64,000 bases of DNA from JAKFEW01 sp036675505 (GCA_036675505.1 JAKFEW010000139.1:124001-188000); one strand, 5' to 3'. Counted from the stretch's first letter, positions 8,101-19,961 are shown. Translations and numbers: made by a program. Notes: generated by a model not told the origin, from the letters alone.

Positions 8101-9129
8101 CTACTGCAGCAAGTACCAGAAGCGGTCGAGGAACACCGCGATGAAGACCAGCAGCGCGGCGACGAAGTTGGCGATCGCCAACACGCTCTGCCAGCGCGCG
8201 GCTCCCCGCAGCCGGTCGATCAGCAAGGCGTGGCCGCTCAGCGCCTCGACGGCGAAGGCCAGCCGGCCGGCGATGCCCTCGATGGTGCGCGAGACGCCGC
8301 CGAGGCGTTCGGTATGGTCTTTCTCGGCCCTGGTCGCGCCCTTGAGGTGCGTGCGCACCGCCTTGAACGCGAGGTCGGAGACGCCGGCGCGGGCGTCGAT
8401 CTTGTCGCCCACCGCACGCTGTTCGGCGGCCAGCGGCGTGATCGCGGCCGCGAGATCCCTCGCGATCGCCGGGCGCAGCCGCGCCTCGATCGCCCGCGCG
8501 AGCGCTTCCTCGTCGATCTGCGCGGCCGGCCCTGCCGCCGGGCGCGCCACGCCATCGAGCTTGCGGCCGAGGGCGGCGATCGCGTCGCCCTGCATCCGCA
8601 AGAGCGTCTCCATGTCGCCCAGGCGGTCGTCCACCGCCTCCACGCGCGCCGCCACGTCGGCGAGCGCGCCCGCGTGAGGCACGAGCGCCCCGGCGAGCGC
8701 CTCGGCGAGGCCCGAGCGCCAGTCCTCGATCACGCGGTCGAGCAGATCATGGCCGACGTCCCCGCCGGGTGCCTCGCCACGCGCCTGCTCGCGGGCGCTC
8801 AGGACCGCGGCGTCGAGCTTGGCGGCGGCGGCCTGGAAGCCCCGCTCGGCGGCTGCCGACAGCGCCTCGCGCTCGTCGTGCAGGGCTGCCCGCACGACCG
8901 CCTCGATCACGGGCTGGAGCTTCTCGGGCAACGCCATCGCGGCGTCCGCGAGGGCGTCGCGGGCGGCGGCCTCGTGGGTGTCCATGGTCGCGATCGCGTT
9001 CTTGACGTCACCCATCGCGCGCGCCACGGCCTCGGCCGCCGCCGAACGGACGGCCGCCTCGAGATCGCGGGCGAGCCCGCGGGAGATCGGATCGGGCATG
9101 CCCGCCGCATCGCCGTGGAACATCATCAT
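8101..9129 (-). CDS. Ala-rich coiled-coil protein with C-terminal membrane anchor
   Basis: A 342-residue protein of unrecognised family. Residues 15-300 are almost entirely helix-forming (Ala, Glu, Arg, Leu, Asp) with heptad-like spacing, interrupted around residue 195 by a short Pro/Ala linker (RPAAGPAAQ). A single hydrophobic helix near the end (ALLVFIAVFLDRFWYLLQ) makes it a tail-anchored or C-terminally anchored protein with a large soluble N-terminal part. The start is uncertain because no Shine-Dalgarno precedes MMMFHG; an internal ATG at 9097-9099 is an alternative. It sits 40 nt before hemH. Architecture resembles membrane-tethered scaffold proteins, but no function is claimed. Confidence 0.62.
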   Translation of the reverse strand: MMMFHGDAAGMPDPISRGLARDLEAAVRSAAAEAVARAMGDVKNAIATMDTHEAAARDALADAAMALPEKLQPVIEAVVRAALHDEREALSAAAERGFQAAAAKLDAAVLSAREQARGEAPGGDVGHDLLDRVIEDWRSGLAEALAGALVPHAGALADVAARVEAVDDRLGDMETLLRMQGDAIAALGRKLDGVARPAAGPAAQIDEEALARAIEARLRPAIARDLAAAITPLAAEQRAVGDKIDARAGVSDLAFKAVRTHLKGATRAEKDHTERLGGVSRTIEGIAGRLAFAVEALSGHALLIDRLRGAARWQSVLAIANFVAALLVFIAVFLDRFWYLLQ

Positions 9130-9198
9130 GTCAACGATCTTAACGCCGGGAAGGCACGCGGTCAGTGATCAATCGACATAATCCGCTTGTCGGGTCGG

Positions 9199-10278
9199 TC
9201 AATTCGGGGAGCGGTAGCGCATCCACTTCGGGTCGATCAGCTCGCCGTAGAGCTCGGGCCGCGCCGGCACCGTGAGGTCCGGCTGCGCCTCGAGGTAGGC
9301 GTCCAGCGCGGTTTCCAGATCGGCCAGCGTGCGGGCGCGGTTCGCGCCGTCACGCAGCGGCGCGATGTTCGGCAGCCCCTTCACGTACCAGGTGACGTGC
9401 TTGCGGCACTCCGGCACGCCGAGCGGCTCGCCCATCTCCTCGACCAGGTAGCGCACCTGCAGGCGGCAGGTCTCGATCCGCTCGAGCAGGGTCGGCTCGG
9501 GCAGCAGCTCGCCGGTCTGGATGAGGTGGTTGGCGCGCTTGAAGATCCAGGGATTGCCCATCGCGCCACGCCCGATCGCCACGGCGTCCAGGCCGCTCTC
9601 GGCCAGGCGATCGCGCGCGTCTTCGGGCGTGAAGACGTCGCCGTTGCCGATCACGGGGATGCGCAGCGCCGCCTTGAAGGCCTCGAGGGCCTTCCAGTCG
9701 GCCTTGCCGCCGTAGCCCATCACCTTGGTGCGGCCGTGCACCCAGACGGCGTCGGCGCCGCAGGCCTCGGCGATGCGGGCGATCTCGAGGCCGGTCATCG
9801 TGTCCGCGTCCCAGCCGATCCGCATCTTCACGGTCATCGGCACCTTGATGGCGGCCCTGACGGCCTTGAAGATCGGCGCGACGATCGCCGGATCGCGCAA
9901 CAGCGCCGCCCCGTTGCCGGAGTTGATCAGGTGGGGCGCCGGGCAGCCGAAGTTGAGGTCGACGAGGTCCGCGCCTTCGGCCTCGGCCTTCGCGGCGGCG
10001 GCGGCCAGGAACGCCGGGTCATGGCCCGAGAGCTGGATCGCGACAGGCGACTCCTCGGGGCGCAGCTTCATGCGGTGGGCCATCTCGTGGCTGCCGCGCA
10101 GCCAGGCCTCGCCGTTGACCAGCTCGGTCGAGAGCAGGCTGTCGACGTCGAAGCGGCGCACGACGCGCTTGAACGGGCCGTCGCAGATCCCGGCCATCGG
10201 CGCGAGCATCACCACGCTGCGCAGCGTGAGCGACCCGATCCGCAAGGCGATCGGGTAGGTCGCGGTCGGCGCGCTCAT
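9199..10278 (-). CDS. dus: tRNA-dihydrouridine synthase (DusB-like)
   Basis: Flavin-dependent reductase that makes dihydrouridine in tRNA D-loops. 359 residues. Family marks are clear: MLAPMAGICDGPFKRVVRRF near the N-terminus, the catalytic Cys in DLNFGCPAPHLINSGNGAALL, KMRIGWD, VHGRTKVMGYGG, VIGNGDVFTPEDA and AIGRGAMGNPWIFKR. The start ATG (10276-10278) overlaps the stop of arfB by 4 nt, so the longer frame through arfB is rejected. The C-terminal 80 residues hold the helical tRNA-binding domain with CRKHVTWYVKGLP. Grouping as DusB-like rather than DusA/C is inferred from the GCPAP and GNGD motifs. Confidence 0.92.
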   Translation of the reverse strand: MSAPTATYPIALRIGSLTLRSVVMLAPMAGICDGPFKRVVRRFDVDSLLSTELVNGEAWLRGSHEMAHRMKLRPEESPVAIQLSGHDPAFLAAAAAKAEAEGADLVDLNFGCPAPHLINSGNGAALLRDPAIVAPIFKAVRAAIKVPMTVKMRIGWDADTMTGLEIARIAEACGADAVWVHGRTKVMGYGGKADWKALEAFKAALRIPVIGNGDVFTPEDARDRLAESGLDAVAIGRGAMGNPWIFKRANHLIQTGELLPEPTLLERIETCRLQVRYLVEEMGEPLGVPECRKHVTWYVKGLPNIAPLRDGANRARTLADLETALDAYLEAQPDLTVPARPELYGELIDPKWMRYRSPN

Positions 10279-10697
10279 TCGCGGTCCACCTGGCCGCGAT
10301 CGCGCTTCTTGTCGCCTTCCTTCTTCTTGCTCGCGATGCGGCGCTCCTGGCTCGAGCGCGAGGGCTTGGTGGCCCGCCGCGGCTTCGGCGGCACCAGGCA
10401 CGATACGACGAGCGCCTGCAGCTTCTCGATCGCGCCCTGCTTGTTCGCGAACTGGTGACGCGATTCCTGCGCGACGATCGCGATGCGGCCGTCCGGCAGC
10501 AGCCGGTGGCCGGCCAGCGTCCGCAGGCGCGCGAGCGCGCCCTCGTTGAGGCCGACCATCGCCTGGGGATCGACGCGCAGCTCGACTTTGGTCTCGACCT
10601 TGTTCACGTTCTGGCCGCCCGGCCCGCCCGCGCGGGCCGTCCGGAACTCGAGGTCCGCCTCGCTGATGTGGACCCCTGGCGCGAGAATGACGTCCGC
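10275..10697 (-). CDS. arfB: Peptidyl-tRNA hydrolase ArfB/YaeJ (ribosome rescue)
   Basis: Hydrolyses peptidyl-tRNA on ribosomes stalled at mRNA ends. The GGQ catalytic motif is in RTARAGGPGGQNVNKVETKV. The tail is strongly basic (RRATKPSRSSQERRIASKKK), the feature that inserts into the empty mRNA channel. I favour the GTG at 10695-10697 (VADVILAPG) as start: it places the GGQ where it is in YaeJ, and GGGAGG lies 11 nt upstream; the frame remains open to an ATG at 10757. The 4-nt overlap with dus implies coupling. Overlap of the alternative start with the divergent 2OG oxygenase promoter also argues for the shorter form. Confidence 0.88.
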   Translation of the reverse strand, partial: ADVILAPGVHISEADLEFRTARAGGPGGQNVNKVETKVELRVDPQAMVGLNEGALARLRTLAGHRLLPDGRIAIVAQESRHQFANKQGAIEKLQALVVSCLVPPKPRRATKPSRSSQERRIASKKKEGDKKRDRGQVDRE

Positions 10698-10789
10698 CAC
10701 GGCTTTCAGGCCCTCCCGGCTCCATGATAGCGCATGGGGTGCCGCACCGCCCGCCATGGGGTACCATGACCTTGTATGAGGCGACCCTG

Positions 10790-11512
10790 ATGCAGTTGTT
10801 CTGGCCGTTCGGCCGTTTCCGTCATTACCGCTTGGTCAAAGGTGCGCTCGCCCCGTGCGAGGTGGCCGGCGTGCGCGACGCGATCCTCGGCTCGCCATAC
10901 ATGGCCTCGAACAACCTGAATATGCGCTTCGCGGGCACCTACGGGTTCTCGGTCGTGTTCACCCGCGCGCACATCGGTGAGGTCCTCGAGCAATTCCCGG
11001 GCTTCGAGCCATTCATCGCCAAGGCGCTGCGCACGGACTGCAACGCCTTCTTCCTCAACCCGCTGCTCATCGCGAACGGGGCGGCCGTGTTGCCGCACGT
11101 GGACCTCAGCCTGCAGACCTACGTGCCCGGCGTGCGCACGCCGCGCTACGTCTCGGTGCTCTATGTGGAAGTGCCGGAGGGGCTCGAAGGTGGCGAGTTG
11201 CGGCTTTACGAGGGCCAGCGCAACGTCGCGACGGTGACGCCTCGCCAGCACGCGTTGCTGACCTTCCGCGGCGATTTGCGACACGAGGTCACAGCCGTCA
11301 CCTCCGGCGCGCCGGACATCTACCAGGCGCGGCTCAGCCTGGTCGTCGAGCAATACCAGCTCACCGACTTGCAATTGGCCCACATGCCCGGATTCTTGAT
11401 CGGGACGCGGCGCGAGGTGGCGGCCGCGGACGCGCCCCTGGCCGGCGGCCCGGGCGCCGGGGCCTTCGGCGACGAGGTGCGGCGGTGGATGGACGCGCAT
11501 GACGCTGGCTGA
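10790..11512 (+). CDS. 2-oxoglutarate/Fe(II)-dependent dioxygenase (prolyl-4-hydroxylase-like)
   Basis: About 240 residues. The HxD...H facial triad is visible as LPHVDLSLQTY (near residue 100) and GDLRHEVTAV (near 163), with the 2-oxoglutarate-binding Arg in QARLSLVVEQYQL. The ELRLYEGQRNVATVTPRQHALLTF stretch matches the central strands of the double-stranded beta-helix. Such enzymes hydroxylate proteins, amino acids or small metabolites; no substrate can be assigned. The ATG at 10790 has GAGG 8 nt upstream; another ATG at 10766 is possible. The last 14 nt overlap the next gene, so this is the head of a four-gene plus-strand operon. Confidence 0.8.
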   Translation: MQLFWPFGRFRHYRLVKGALAPCEVAGVRDAILGSPYMASNNLNMRFAGTYGFSVVFTRAHIGEVLEQFPGFEPFIAKALRTDCNAFFLNPLLIANGAAVLPHVDLSLQTYVPGVRTPRYVSVLYVEVPEGLEGGELRLYEGQRNVATVTPRQHALLTFRGDLRHEVTAVTSGAPDIYQARLSLVVEQYQLTDLQLAHMPGFLIGTRREVAAADAPLAGGPGAGAFGDEVRRWMDAHDAG

Positions 11513-12188
11513 TCCCGCATTCCCCCAGGGCGAGTTGATCCTGATCCGGCATGGGCAGTCCACCGCGAACGCGCGCGGGATCGGGCAGGGGCGGGCGGAC
11601 TGGCCGCTCTCGGATCTCGGCCGCCGGCAGGCGGAGGCGACGGCCCGGCGGGTTGCCGCGCTCGGGACCATCGCCGCGGTCTACACCAGCCCGCTGTCCC
11701 GCGCCGCCGACACCGCCGCGCCGATCGCGGCCGCGCTCGGCCTGGTGCCCATCCCCGTGCCCGATCTCGTCGAGATCGACGCCGGCGCGCTTTCCGGTCG
11801 CACCTGGGCCGAGCTCGAGGCGCTGCATCCCCGCGAGATGGCCGCCCTGGCGATCGCCGAGCGGGAGACCCCGCACCCGCGCAACCGCGAGCTGATCCCG
11901 GGCTGGGAGCCGATCGCGGCGATCGTCGCGCGCATCTGGAATGCGATCCGCACGATCGCCGAGCGCCACCCCGGCGAGCGGGTGGTCGTCGTGGCGCACG
12001 GCGGCGTGCTGAATGCGTTCCTCACCCACCTGCTGGACGGCGACGCGCGCGAGGTGACCTGGGTCCACCACCTCGGCAACTGCGCGGTGAGCCACCTGGC
12101 CATCGGGCCCGATGGGCCGCGCGCGATCTGCCTGCGCGACGTCGCCCACGTGCGCGAGCTGCGCGAGCCGAGCGTCCCGCCGCCATGA
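11499..12188 (+). CDS. Histidine phosphatase (phosphoglycerate-mutase-like)
   Basis: A 229-residue branch-1 histidine phosphatase. The catalytic RHG motif is in LILIRHGQSTANARGIGQGR near residue 17, the second Arg in VYTSPLSRAADTA, the acid Glu in LVEIDAGALSGRTW, and the second His in VVVVAHGGVLNAFL. Substrates in the family range from phosphosugars to alpha-ribazole phosphate and nucleotides. No cobalamin genes are nearby, so I leave it general. It starts 14 nt inside the end of the dioxygenase gene and ends 31 nt before the GntR regulator. Confidence 0.88.
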   Translation: MTLADPAFPQGELILIRHGQSTANARGIGQGRADWPLSDLGRRQAEATARRVAALGTIAAVYTSPLSRAADTAAPIAAALGLVPIPVPDLVEIDAGALSGRTWAELEALHPREMAALAIAERETPHPRNRELIPGWEPIAAIVARIWNAIRTIAERHPGERVVVVAHGGVLNAFLTHLLDGDAREVTWVHHLGNCAVSHLAIGPDGPRAICLRDVAHVRELREPSVPPP

Positions 12189-12219
12189 GCGAGGGGCGAT
12201 CGCAGCCAGGGCCCACCGC

Positions 12220-13131
12220 GTGAAGATCGCGATCAACCGGGACGGCGCCGTGCCGATCCATGATCAGCTGGTCAGCCAGCTCGCGCTGCGCATCGCCACC
12301 GGCGAGTTCGCGCCCGGTGAGCGGCTGCCGAGCATCCGCGGGCTGGCCCAGCGCGTCGGCGTCCACCCGAACACCATGCTCACGGTCTACAAGACCCTCG
12401 AAGCCTACGGGATCGTCGCCGCACGCGCGGGCAGCGGCGTGCGCGTGATCGAGGCGACCGGCGCCTCGGCGGCCGCCGCCGTCGGCGAGGGCGGCATCGG
12501 CGCCCTCGCCGCGCGCTTCGTGGCGCAGGCCCGCGCGGCCGGCCACGAGGTGGCCGCGATCCGCCAGGCCTTCGATCGGGCGCTCAGCCCCGCGCGACCC
12601 GGCCGCCTGGTCATCGTCGACCCGCACCCGGACTTCCATCCGCTCTACCTCGTGGAGCTCGCCGCCCTCGGCTTGCCGGTCGCGGTGGTGGCGTTCGACG
12701 CGCTCGCGGGCCTCGGGCCGGACGACGCGCTCGCCACGAGCATGTACCACATCGGCCCGCTGCGGGCCGCGCTCGGACCCGATCGCCCGGTCCACGTGTT
12801 CCCGGTCAGTGCCGGCAGCGGCTTGCTCGCCGAGCTCGCCTCGCTGCCGGCCGGCGCCACCGTGGCGCTCGTCTCGGTCTCATCGACGATGCGGCGCATG
12901 GGCCGCGAGATCCTGACCGCGCAGCGCGGCGACGGGTTGCTGGTGCTGGAGGTCGATCCGGCGGACGCGGACGCGGTCGCCGGCGCCCTGCGCCTGGCCG
13001 ACCTGGTGGTGGCGGACGGCGTCTGCCACGATGGCGTCGCGCGCGGCGCCCGCAAGCCGGTGCGCCGCTTCCAGCTCATCCCGGACGCCGCCCGCGCGGC
13101 GCTCGCCGCCGCGCTGTGCGAGAAATCATGA
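12220..13131 (+). CDS. GntR-family (YhcF-like) transcriptional regulator
   Basis: 303 residues from the GTG at 12220; the sequence before it is a frame shadow of the phosphatase gene. The N-terminal winged helix (residues 1-75) is typical of GntR: PIHDQLVSQLALRIATGEF, GERLPSIRGLAQRVGVHPNT and YKTLEAYGIVAARAGSGVRV. The C-terminal 200 residues are not a FadR, HutC or aminotransferase domain; they look like a Rossmann-type alpha/beta domain (VIVDPHPDFHPLYLVELAAL) and may sense a small ligand. As the third gene of the operon it may control the dioxygenase/phosphatase/MOSC set, but no operator is evident to me. Confidence 0.8.
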   Translation: MKIAINRDGAVPIHDQLVSQLALRIATGEFAPGERLPSIRGLAQRVGVHPNTMLTVYKTLEAYGIVAARAGSGVRVIEATGASAAAAVGEGGIGALAARFVAQARAAGHEVAAIRQAFDRALSPARPGRLVIVDPHPDFHPLYLVELAALGLPVAVVAFDALAGLGPDDALATSMYHIGPLRAALGPDRPVHVFPVSAGSGLLAELASLPAGATVALVSVSSTMRRMGREILTAQRGDGLLVLEVDPADADAVAGALRLADLVVADGVCHDGVARGARKPVRRFQLIPDAARAALAAALCEKS

Positions 13132-13145
13132 CGCAGGAGTACGAG

Positions 13146-13625
13146 ATGACGATCGATGGCAAGGTGACGGGGCTGTTCCTGGGCGTGGCCCGGGGCGAGC
13201 CGATGCGGGCGGTGGAAGCCGCGGACGCCCTCGAGAGCCGCGGGCTGGCAGGCTGCCGGCACGCGCAGAAGGCCGGCGGCGGCAAGCGCCAGGTGCTGCT
13301 GATGGACGCCGCGAGCCCACTGGCGCTCGGGCTCGCGCCCGGCCAGCTCAAGGAGAACATCGTGGTCGCGGGCCTGCCGCTCGAAACGCTGCCGCCCGGC
13401 CAGCGTCTCGCCGTGGGTGGCGCCGTGGTCGAGCTGACCGAGGCCTGCGTGCCATGCCAGAAGCTGAACGACATCCGCCCGGGGCTGATCAAGGAGAGCT
13501 GGGGCAAGCGCGGACAACTCGCGCGGGTGGTCGTGGGCGGTCCGATCGCGCTCGGCGACACGGTGCGCATGCTCGACGTGAACGCGGATGTGCCCAGGAA
13601 GCCGCAACCGAGGCTGCCGGGTTAA
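13146..13625 (+). CDS. MOSC-domain protein
   Basis: 159 residues from ATG 13146, preceded by AGGAG (13135-13139) at 6 nt; in-frame ATGs upstream at 13116 and 13128 lack such a site. The MOSC (molybdenum-cofactor sulfurase C-terminal) fold is indicated by GLAGCRHAQKAGGGKRQVLL, the QLKENIVVAGLPL segment, and the conserved Cys in ELTEACVPCQKL. Stand-alone MOSC proteins of this size (YiiM/YuaD type) are linked to molybdenum-cofactor-dependent detoxification or sulfur transfer. It is the last gene of the 10.8-13.6 kb operon and is followed by strong hairpins. Confidence 0.85.
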   Translation: MTIDGKVTGLFLGVARGEPMRAVEAADALESRGLAGCRHAQKAGGGKRQVLLMDAASPLALGLAPGQLKENIVVAGLPLETLPPGQRLAVGGAVVELTEACVPCQKLNDIRPGLIKESWGKRGQLARVVVGGPIALGDTVRMLDVNADVPRKPQPRLPG

Positions 13626-13652
13626 GGTTTCGTATTACATAACTCCGCCATG

Positions 13653-13702
13653 CGATCGCGCGATCGTCGATTCGGATCTGGCCATTTGACGATGGCCAGA
13701 TC
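13653..13702. repeat. 14-nt palindrome plus 11-bp hairpin in the MOSC-POT gap
   Basis: CGATCGCGCGATCG (13653-13666) is a perfect palindrome containing the HIP1 core. Close by, GATCTGGCCAT (13675-13685) and ATGGCCAGATC (13692-13702) form a perfect 11-bp stem with a 6-nt loop. It follows the MOSC stop by about 50 nt and is not obviously followed by a U-run. Confidence 0.6.
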
Positions 13703-13749
13703 TGGAAACCGCGATCCCGCGATCATTTACGGTAATCGAGCTGGTGTGT

Positions 13750-13790
13750 ACACAACGGGGTGGCGACCGGTCGTCGCCACCCCGTTGTGT
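13750..13790. terminator. Long bidirectional hairpin between MOSC and POT genes
   Basis: An 18-bp perfect stem: ACACAACGGGGTGGCGAC (13750-13767) and its complement (13773-13790), with a 5-nt loop. The flanking genes converge, so it can stop transcription from both sides. It is unusually long and has no strong U-tract (GTAACAAAAC follows on the plus strand). Confidence 0.75.
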
Positions 13791-13828
13791 GTAACAAAAC
13801 TGCCAAATGGTGTTTATCGAGATGCCGG

Positions 13829-15391
13829 CTATGGCTTGTTGGTTATGTCTTGTTCGTCGACCGCCAGCTCGGTCTGGCCCGCCTGTGGCTGGGCGTCAGC
13901 GCCTGGGCCGACCCCTGGCACAAGGTGCATGTCAGGGCGCCCGGCGTCGAGGCGCTCCATGACGACAGCGTAAATCACCATCAAGACGAGCGAAACGACG
14001 CCCACGCCCGCGATCCAGTACCAAATGGCCGACGGGTTGTAGAGGGTCCAGAGCCGGTCCGTGGCCTCGGGGATCGAGACCTGCATCTTGGCCGCGATCG
14101 TCTCCATGACCTTTTCCTTGGGGATCGCCTTCACGCCTTCCGCGGTCATGCCGCCCTCGGCCTCGAGCCACTTGCGGGCGAAGTTCACCTTGTCGCCGTT
14201 GTGTTCGTAAAAGGTGCCCGCGAACTTCGAGCCGGCCCACCAGCCCAGGCCGCTCGGGACCTGGGCGTAGCCCAGGTACAGCGCCTTCTGGTGCATCGGG
14301 GCGAGGGAGGCCAGGTAGTCGTTGGTGCGGGGGCTCGACAGCATCTCGCCGAACGTGAAGATGATCACGCCGCCCAGACAGACCCAGCCCACCTGGGTGG
14401 TGCCGGAGACGAGGATGCCGACGATCGCGAGCACGATGCCCATGCAGATGGCGGTGAGCGGCTTGGCCTTGCTCGCGAGGTAGGCCACGGGGATCATCAA
14501 GATCATGATCGTGAAGGAGTTCATGTTCACGAACTGCTCGGCCGCGATCTCGCCCGACTTCAGCTTGAACCAGCCCGGCATCGCGCCCGCGTGCACCCAG
14601 TCGTCGATGAAGTTGGGCAGCAGGTCGAAGAGCTGGTGGAACGAGAACCAGAAGCCCGAGAAGATCAGCACGAAGATCACGAGCCGCGGCTGCCTGACGA
14701 GGTTCCAGACCGAACTCACCAGGATCACGAAGAATTCCTTGAAGAACAAGAGCGGGTTGGCGTGCGGCGGCGGCCGATCGACCGTTGGCTCCTTGAACAT
14801 GAGCAGCGGCAGGAAGTTCACCGCCACCAGGCAGGTGTTGAAGATGAACAGCCCGTTCCAGGACCACGAGGTATCGCGGATCAGCACGACGAACCCGGCC
14901 AGCCAGGCGCCGACGTTGACGAGCTCGTAGAACACGCCCCAGCCGACCGACGCGTTTCGGCCGGACACGCTGTGGGCGATCAGGCCCTGGACGCCGGGCT
15001 TGAAGAGGCCGGTGCCCGCGGCGAGCATCATGCACCCGGCGAAGAACCCGGCATACTCCCGCTGCGTCGCCATCAGGCCGTAGCCCACGATCTTGAGGAT
15101 GATCGCGATGCCGATGGTCTTCTTGTAGCCGTACCGATCCGCGTACCCGCCCGTGAACATGGGAAGGAACGACGCGATGATCGCCCACCAGCCGAAGATA
15201 TCGCCCTTCTGCTCGTGGTTGAACTCGAGGCCCCCCGTCGCGGCGGCGCCGACGATGTAGAGCGGAAGGGCCATGCGCACGCCGTAATAGGCCATGCGCT
15301 CGATCATTTCCATGAAGTTCGCGAACCAGAACGCGGCGGGGTAGCTCTTGAGCTGAGCCCCCAAGCTCATCTGGGGCGTTTCGGCGGCCAT
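13829..15391 (-). CDS. POT-family (PTR2) proton-dependent oligopeptide transporter
   Basis: A 520-residue MFS permease with about 12-14 hydrophobic segments. The POT signature ExxER-x-x-YYG is present as EMIERMAYYGVR near residue 30, followed by the family's GGYADRYGYKK loop and FKPGVQGLIAHSV. The central part has MNSFTIMILMIPVAYLAS and an extra extramembrane insertion (EHNGDKVNFARKWLEAEGG, about residues 405-450) enriched in charged residues. The family imports di- and tripeptides with H+. The neighbour is a giant tricorn-type protease, so peptide uptake and degradation are adjacent. The start MAAETPQ has a GGGAGA site upstream. Confidence 0.85.
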   Translation of the reverse strand: MAAETPQMSLGAQLKSYPAAFWFANFMEMIERMAYYGVRMALPLYIVGAAATGGLEFNHEQKGDIFGWWAIIASFLPMFTGGYADRYGYKKTIGIAIILKIVGYGLMATQREYAGFFAGCMMLAAGTGLFKPGVQGLIAHSVSGRNASVGWGVFYELVNVGAWLAGFVVLIRDTSWSWNGLFIFNTCLVAVNFLPLLMFKEPTVDRPPPHANPLLFFKEFFVILVSSVWNLVRQPRLVIFVLIFSGFWFSFHQLFDLLPNFIDDWVHAGAMPGWFKLKSGEIAAEQFVNMNSFTIMILMIPVAYLASKAKPLTAICMGIVLAIVGILVSGTTQVGWVCLGGVIIFTFGEMLSSPRTNDYLASLAPMHQKALYLGYAQVPSGLGWWAGSKFAGTFYEHNGDKVNFARKWLEAEGGMTAEGVKAIPKEKVMETIAAKMQVSIPEATDRLWTLYNPSAIWYWIAGVGVVSLVLMVIYAVVMERLDAGRPDMHLVPGVGPGADAQPQAGQTELAVDEQDITNKP

Positions 15392-15521
15392 GGTGGGGTG
15401 GATCTCCCTTCTCGAAAAGTTTAAGCAACAATTAAGGAATGTTTAAAAGAGGATGATACCACCGCGCCAGCGCGCACGCCAGCGGGCCCGGCGCGACCGC
15501 GGGGCCCGCGAGGCGGGTGGC

Positions 15522-18896
<3,375 letters not shown>

Positions 18897-18984
18897 CGAT
18901 GGTCCCCCAAACAGCAGCGTGGCGGCCGCCGGCCCGAGCGAGATCGAGCCGCGGGCGCCGTCAGGACCCCGATTCTGGCATGCG

Positions 18985-19016
18985 ACCCGGGCCCGGTCAA
19001 ACGACCGGGCCCGGGT
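18985..19016 (-). terminator. Hairpin after the 19.0-kb lipoprotein gene
   Basis: Perfect 14-bp stem ACCCGGGCCCGGTC / GACCGGGCCCGGGT with an AAAC loop, 19 nt downstream of the lipoprotein stop and before the tricorn gene on the same strand. No U-run follows, as for several hairpins in this window. Confidence 0.7.
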
Positions 19017-19034
19017 GGCGTGATGGTCGGACGC

Positions 19035-19961
19035 TTACGGCGCCGTGACTTCCACGTCGACGGTGCCCTGGCCGAAGAGGTTCGCGACCTTCTTGGTCGA
19101 GGTGGCCGAGAAGCTCGCCGTCTGGCCTGCAGCGACGCTGGCGAGCGTGAGGGTCTGCGTCTCGACGACCTTCGTGCCGAACAGGCCCTTGTTCCGCCAG
19201 CTGACCGTCAGCTCCACGTTCGCGGCGACCGGGCCGCCATTCTTGATCTTGCCCTTCACCTTGATCTTGCCGTCGGCATACCAGGTGCGCTCGAGCTCAC
19301 CGCTGACCGCCACGTTGCCGGGCGTCGGGGTCGGCGTGGGCGAGGGGGCCGGCGAGAGCACGGGCGAGGATGGCCGCGGCGAGGGCGAGGCGATCGGGTC
19401 GACGATCACCTCGCCGTCCGTGACCGCGAGATCGATCGCGAGGCTGCCGTTCTCGCTCGCGACGTGGGTCGGCGTGAGTTGCAGCGCGACGGCCACGACC
19501 GCGGTCTGTCCACCGGCCACGGTCGCCGTGGTGGCTTGCTCGCCGATCGTCGCGCCGCCTGCGTCGAGCACCTCGATCGCCACGTTCACCGTGCCGTGGG
19601 GCACGGCATCGAAGGCGACGGTGCCCGTGCCGCTCGCGAGGGCCGCCGCCGTGACTTCCTTGACGATCGGCGTCGTGAGCGGGCCGCCGCTCAGCGTGAC
19701 CTTGATCGTGCCGACCTCCGCGGTCGTCGCCATCAGCTTGCGCGCCGCGAGGCCGCGCACCCGGATCTCCACGCGCCCGGCGTCCGCGGCCAGCGCGACG
19801 GCCGCCTCGACGACGGCCGGGGCGGCAGCCCGAGCCACATTCGCCGGCAGGCGCTGGCCCGCGGCGGCCGGCGCGGTCGGGCTGGCCGTCTGGCCGCAGC
19901 CGGCGAGGACGATCATCGCGGCGACGAGGGCGGTGCCGAGGGCGCGGGGGCGGGCGGTCAT
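19035..19961 (-). CDS. Lipoprotein with Pro/Ser/Thr linker and C-terminal beta-sandwich domain
   Basis: 308 residues. The signal peptide ends in a lipobox, MIVLAGC, placing the lipidated Cys at residue 22. Residues 40-190 form a beta-rich domain; residues about 195-220 are a SPSPRPSSPVLSPAPSPTPT linker; the C-terminal 85 residues (GELERTWYADGKIKVKGKIKN onward) look like an immunoglobulin-like/FxLYD-type domain containing VELTVSWRNKGLFG. I cannot assign a function; the architecture is that of a cell-surface or periplasmic lipoprotein. It has its own AT-rich upstream region (19985-20040), including a possible minus-strand -10 around ACTATAT, and a terminator hairpin downstream. Confidence 0.72.
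   Translation of the reverse strand: MTARPRALGTALVAAMIVLAGCGQTASPTAPAAAGQRLPANVARAAAPAVVEAAVALAADAGRVEIRVRGLAARKLMATTAEVGTIKVTLSGGPLTTPIVKEVTAAALASGTGTVAFDAVPHGTVNVAIEVLDAGGATIGEQATTATVAGGQTAVVAVALQLTPTHVASENGSLAIDLAVTDGEVIVDPIASPSPRPSSPVLSPAPSPTPTPTPGNVAVSGELERTWYADGKIKVKGKIKNGGPVAANVELTVSWRNKGLFGTKVVETQTLTLASVAAGQTASFSATSTKKVANLFGQGTVDVEVTAP

Noticed and set aside
13760..15431. Long ORFs on both strands over the POT transporter region
   Set aside because: Only the frame with 12-14 hydrophobic helices and the ExxER motif makes a coherent protein. The others are His/Arg/Asp-rich shadows.
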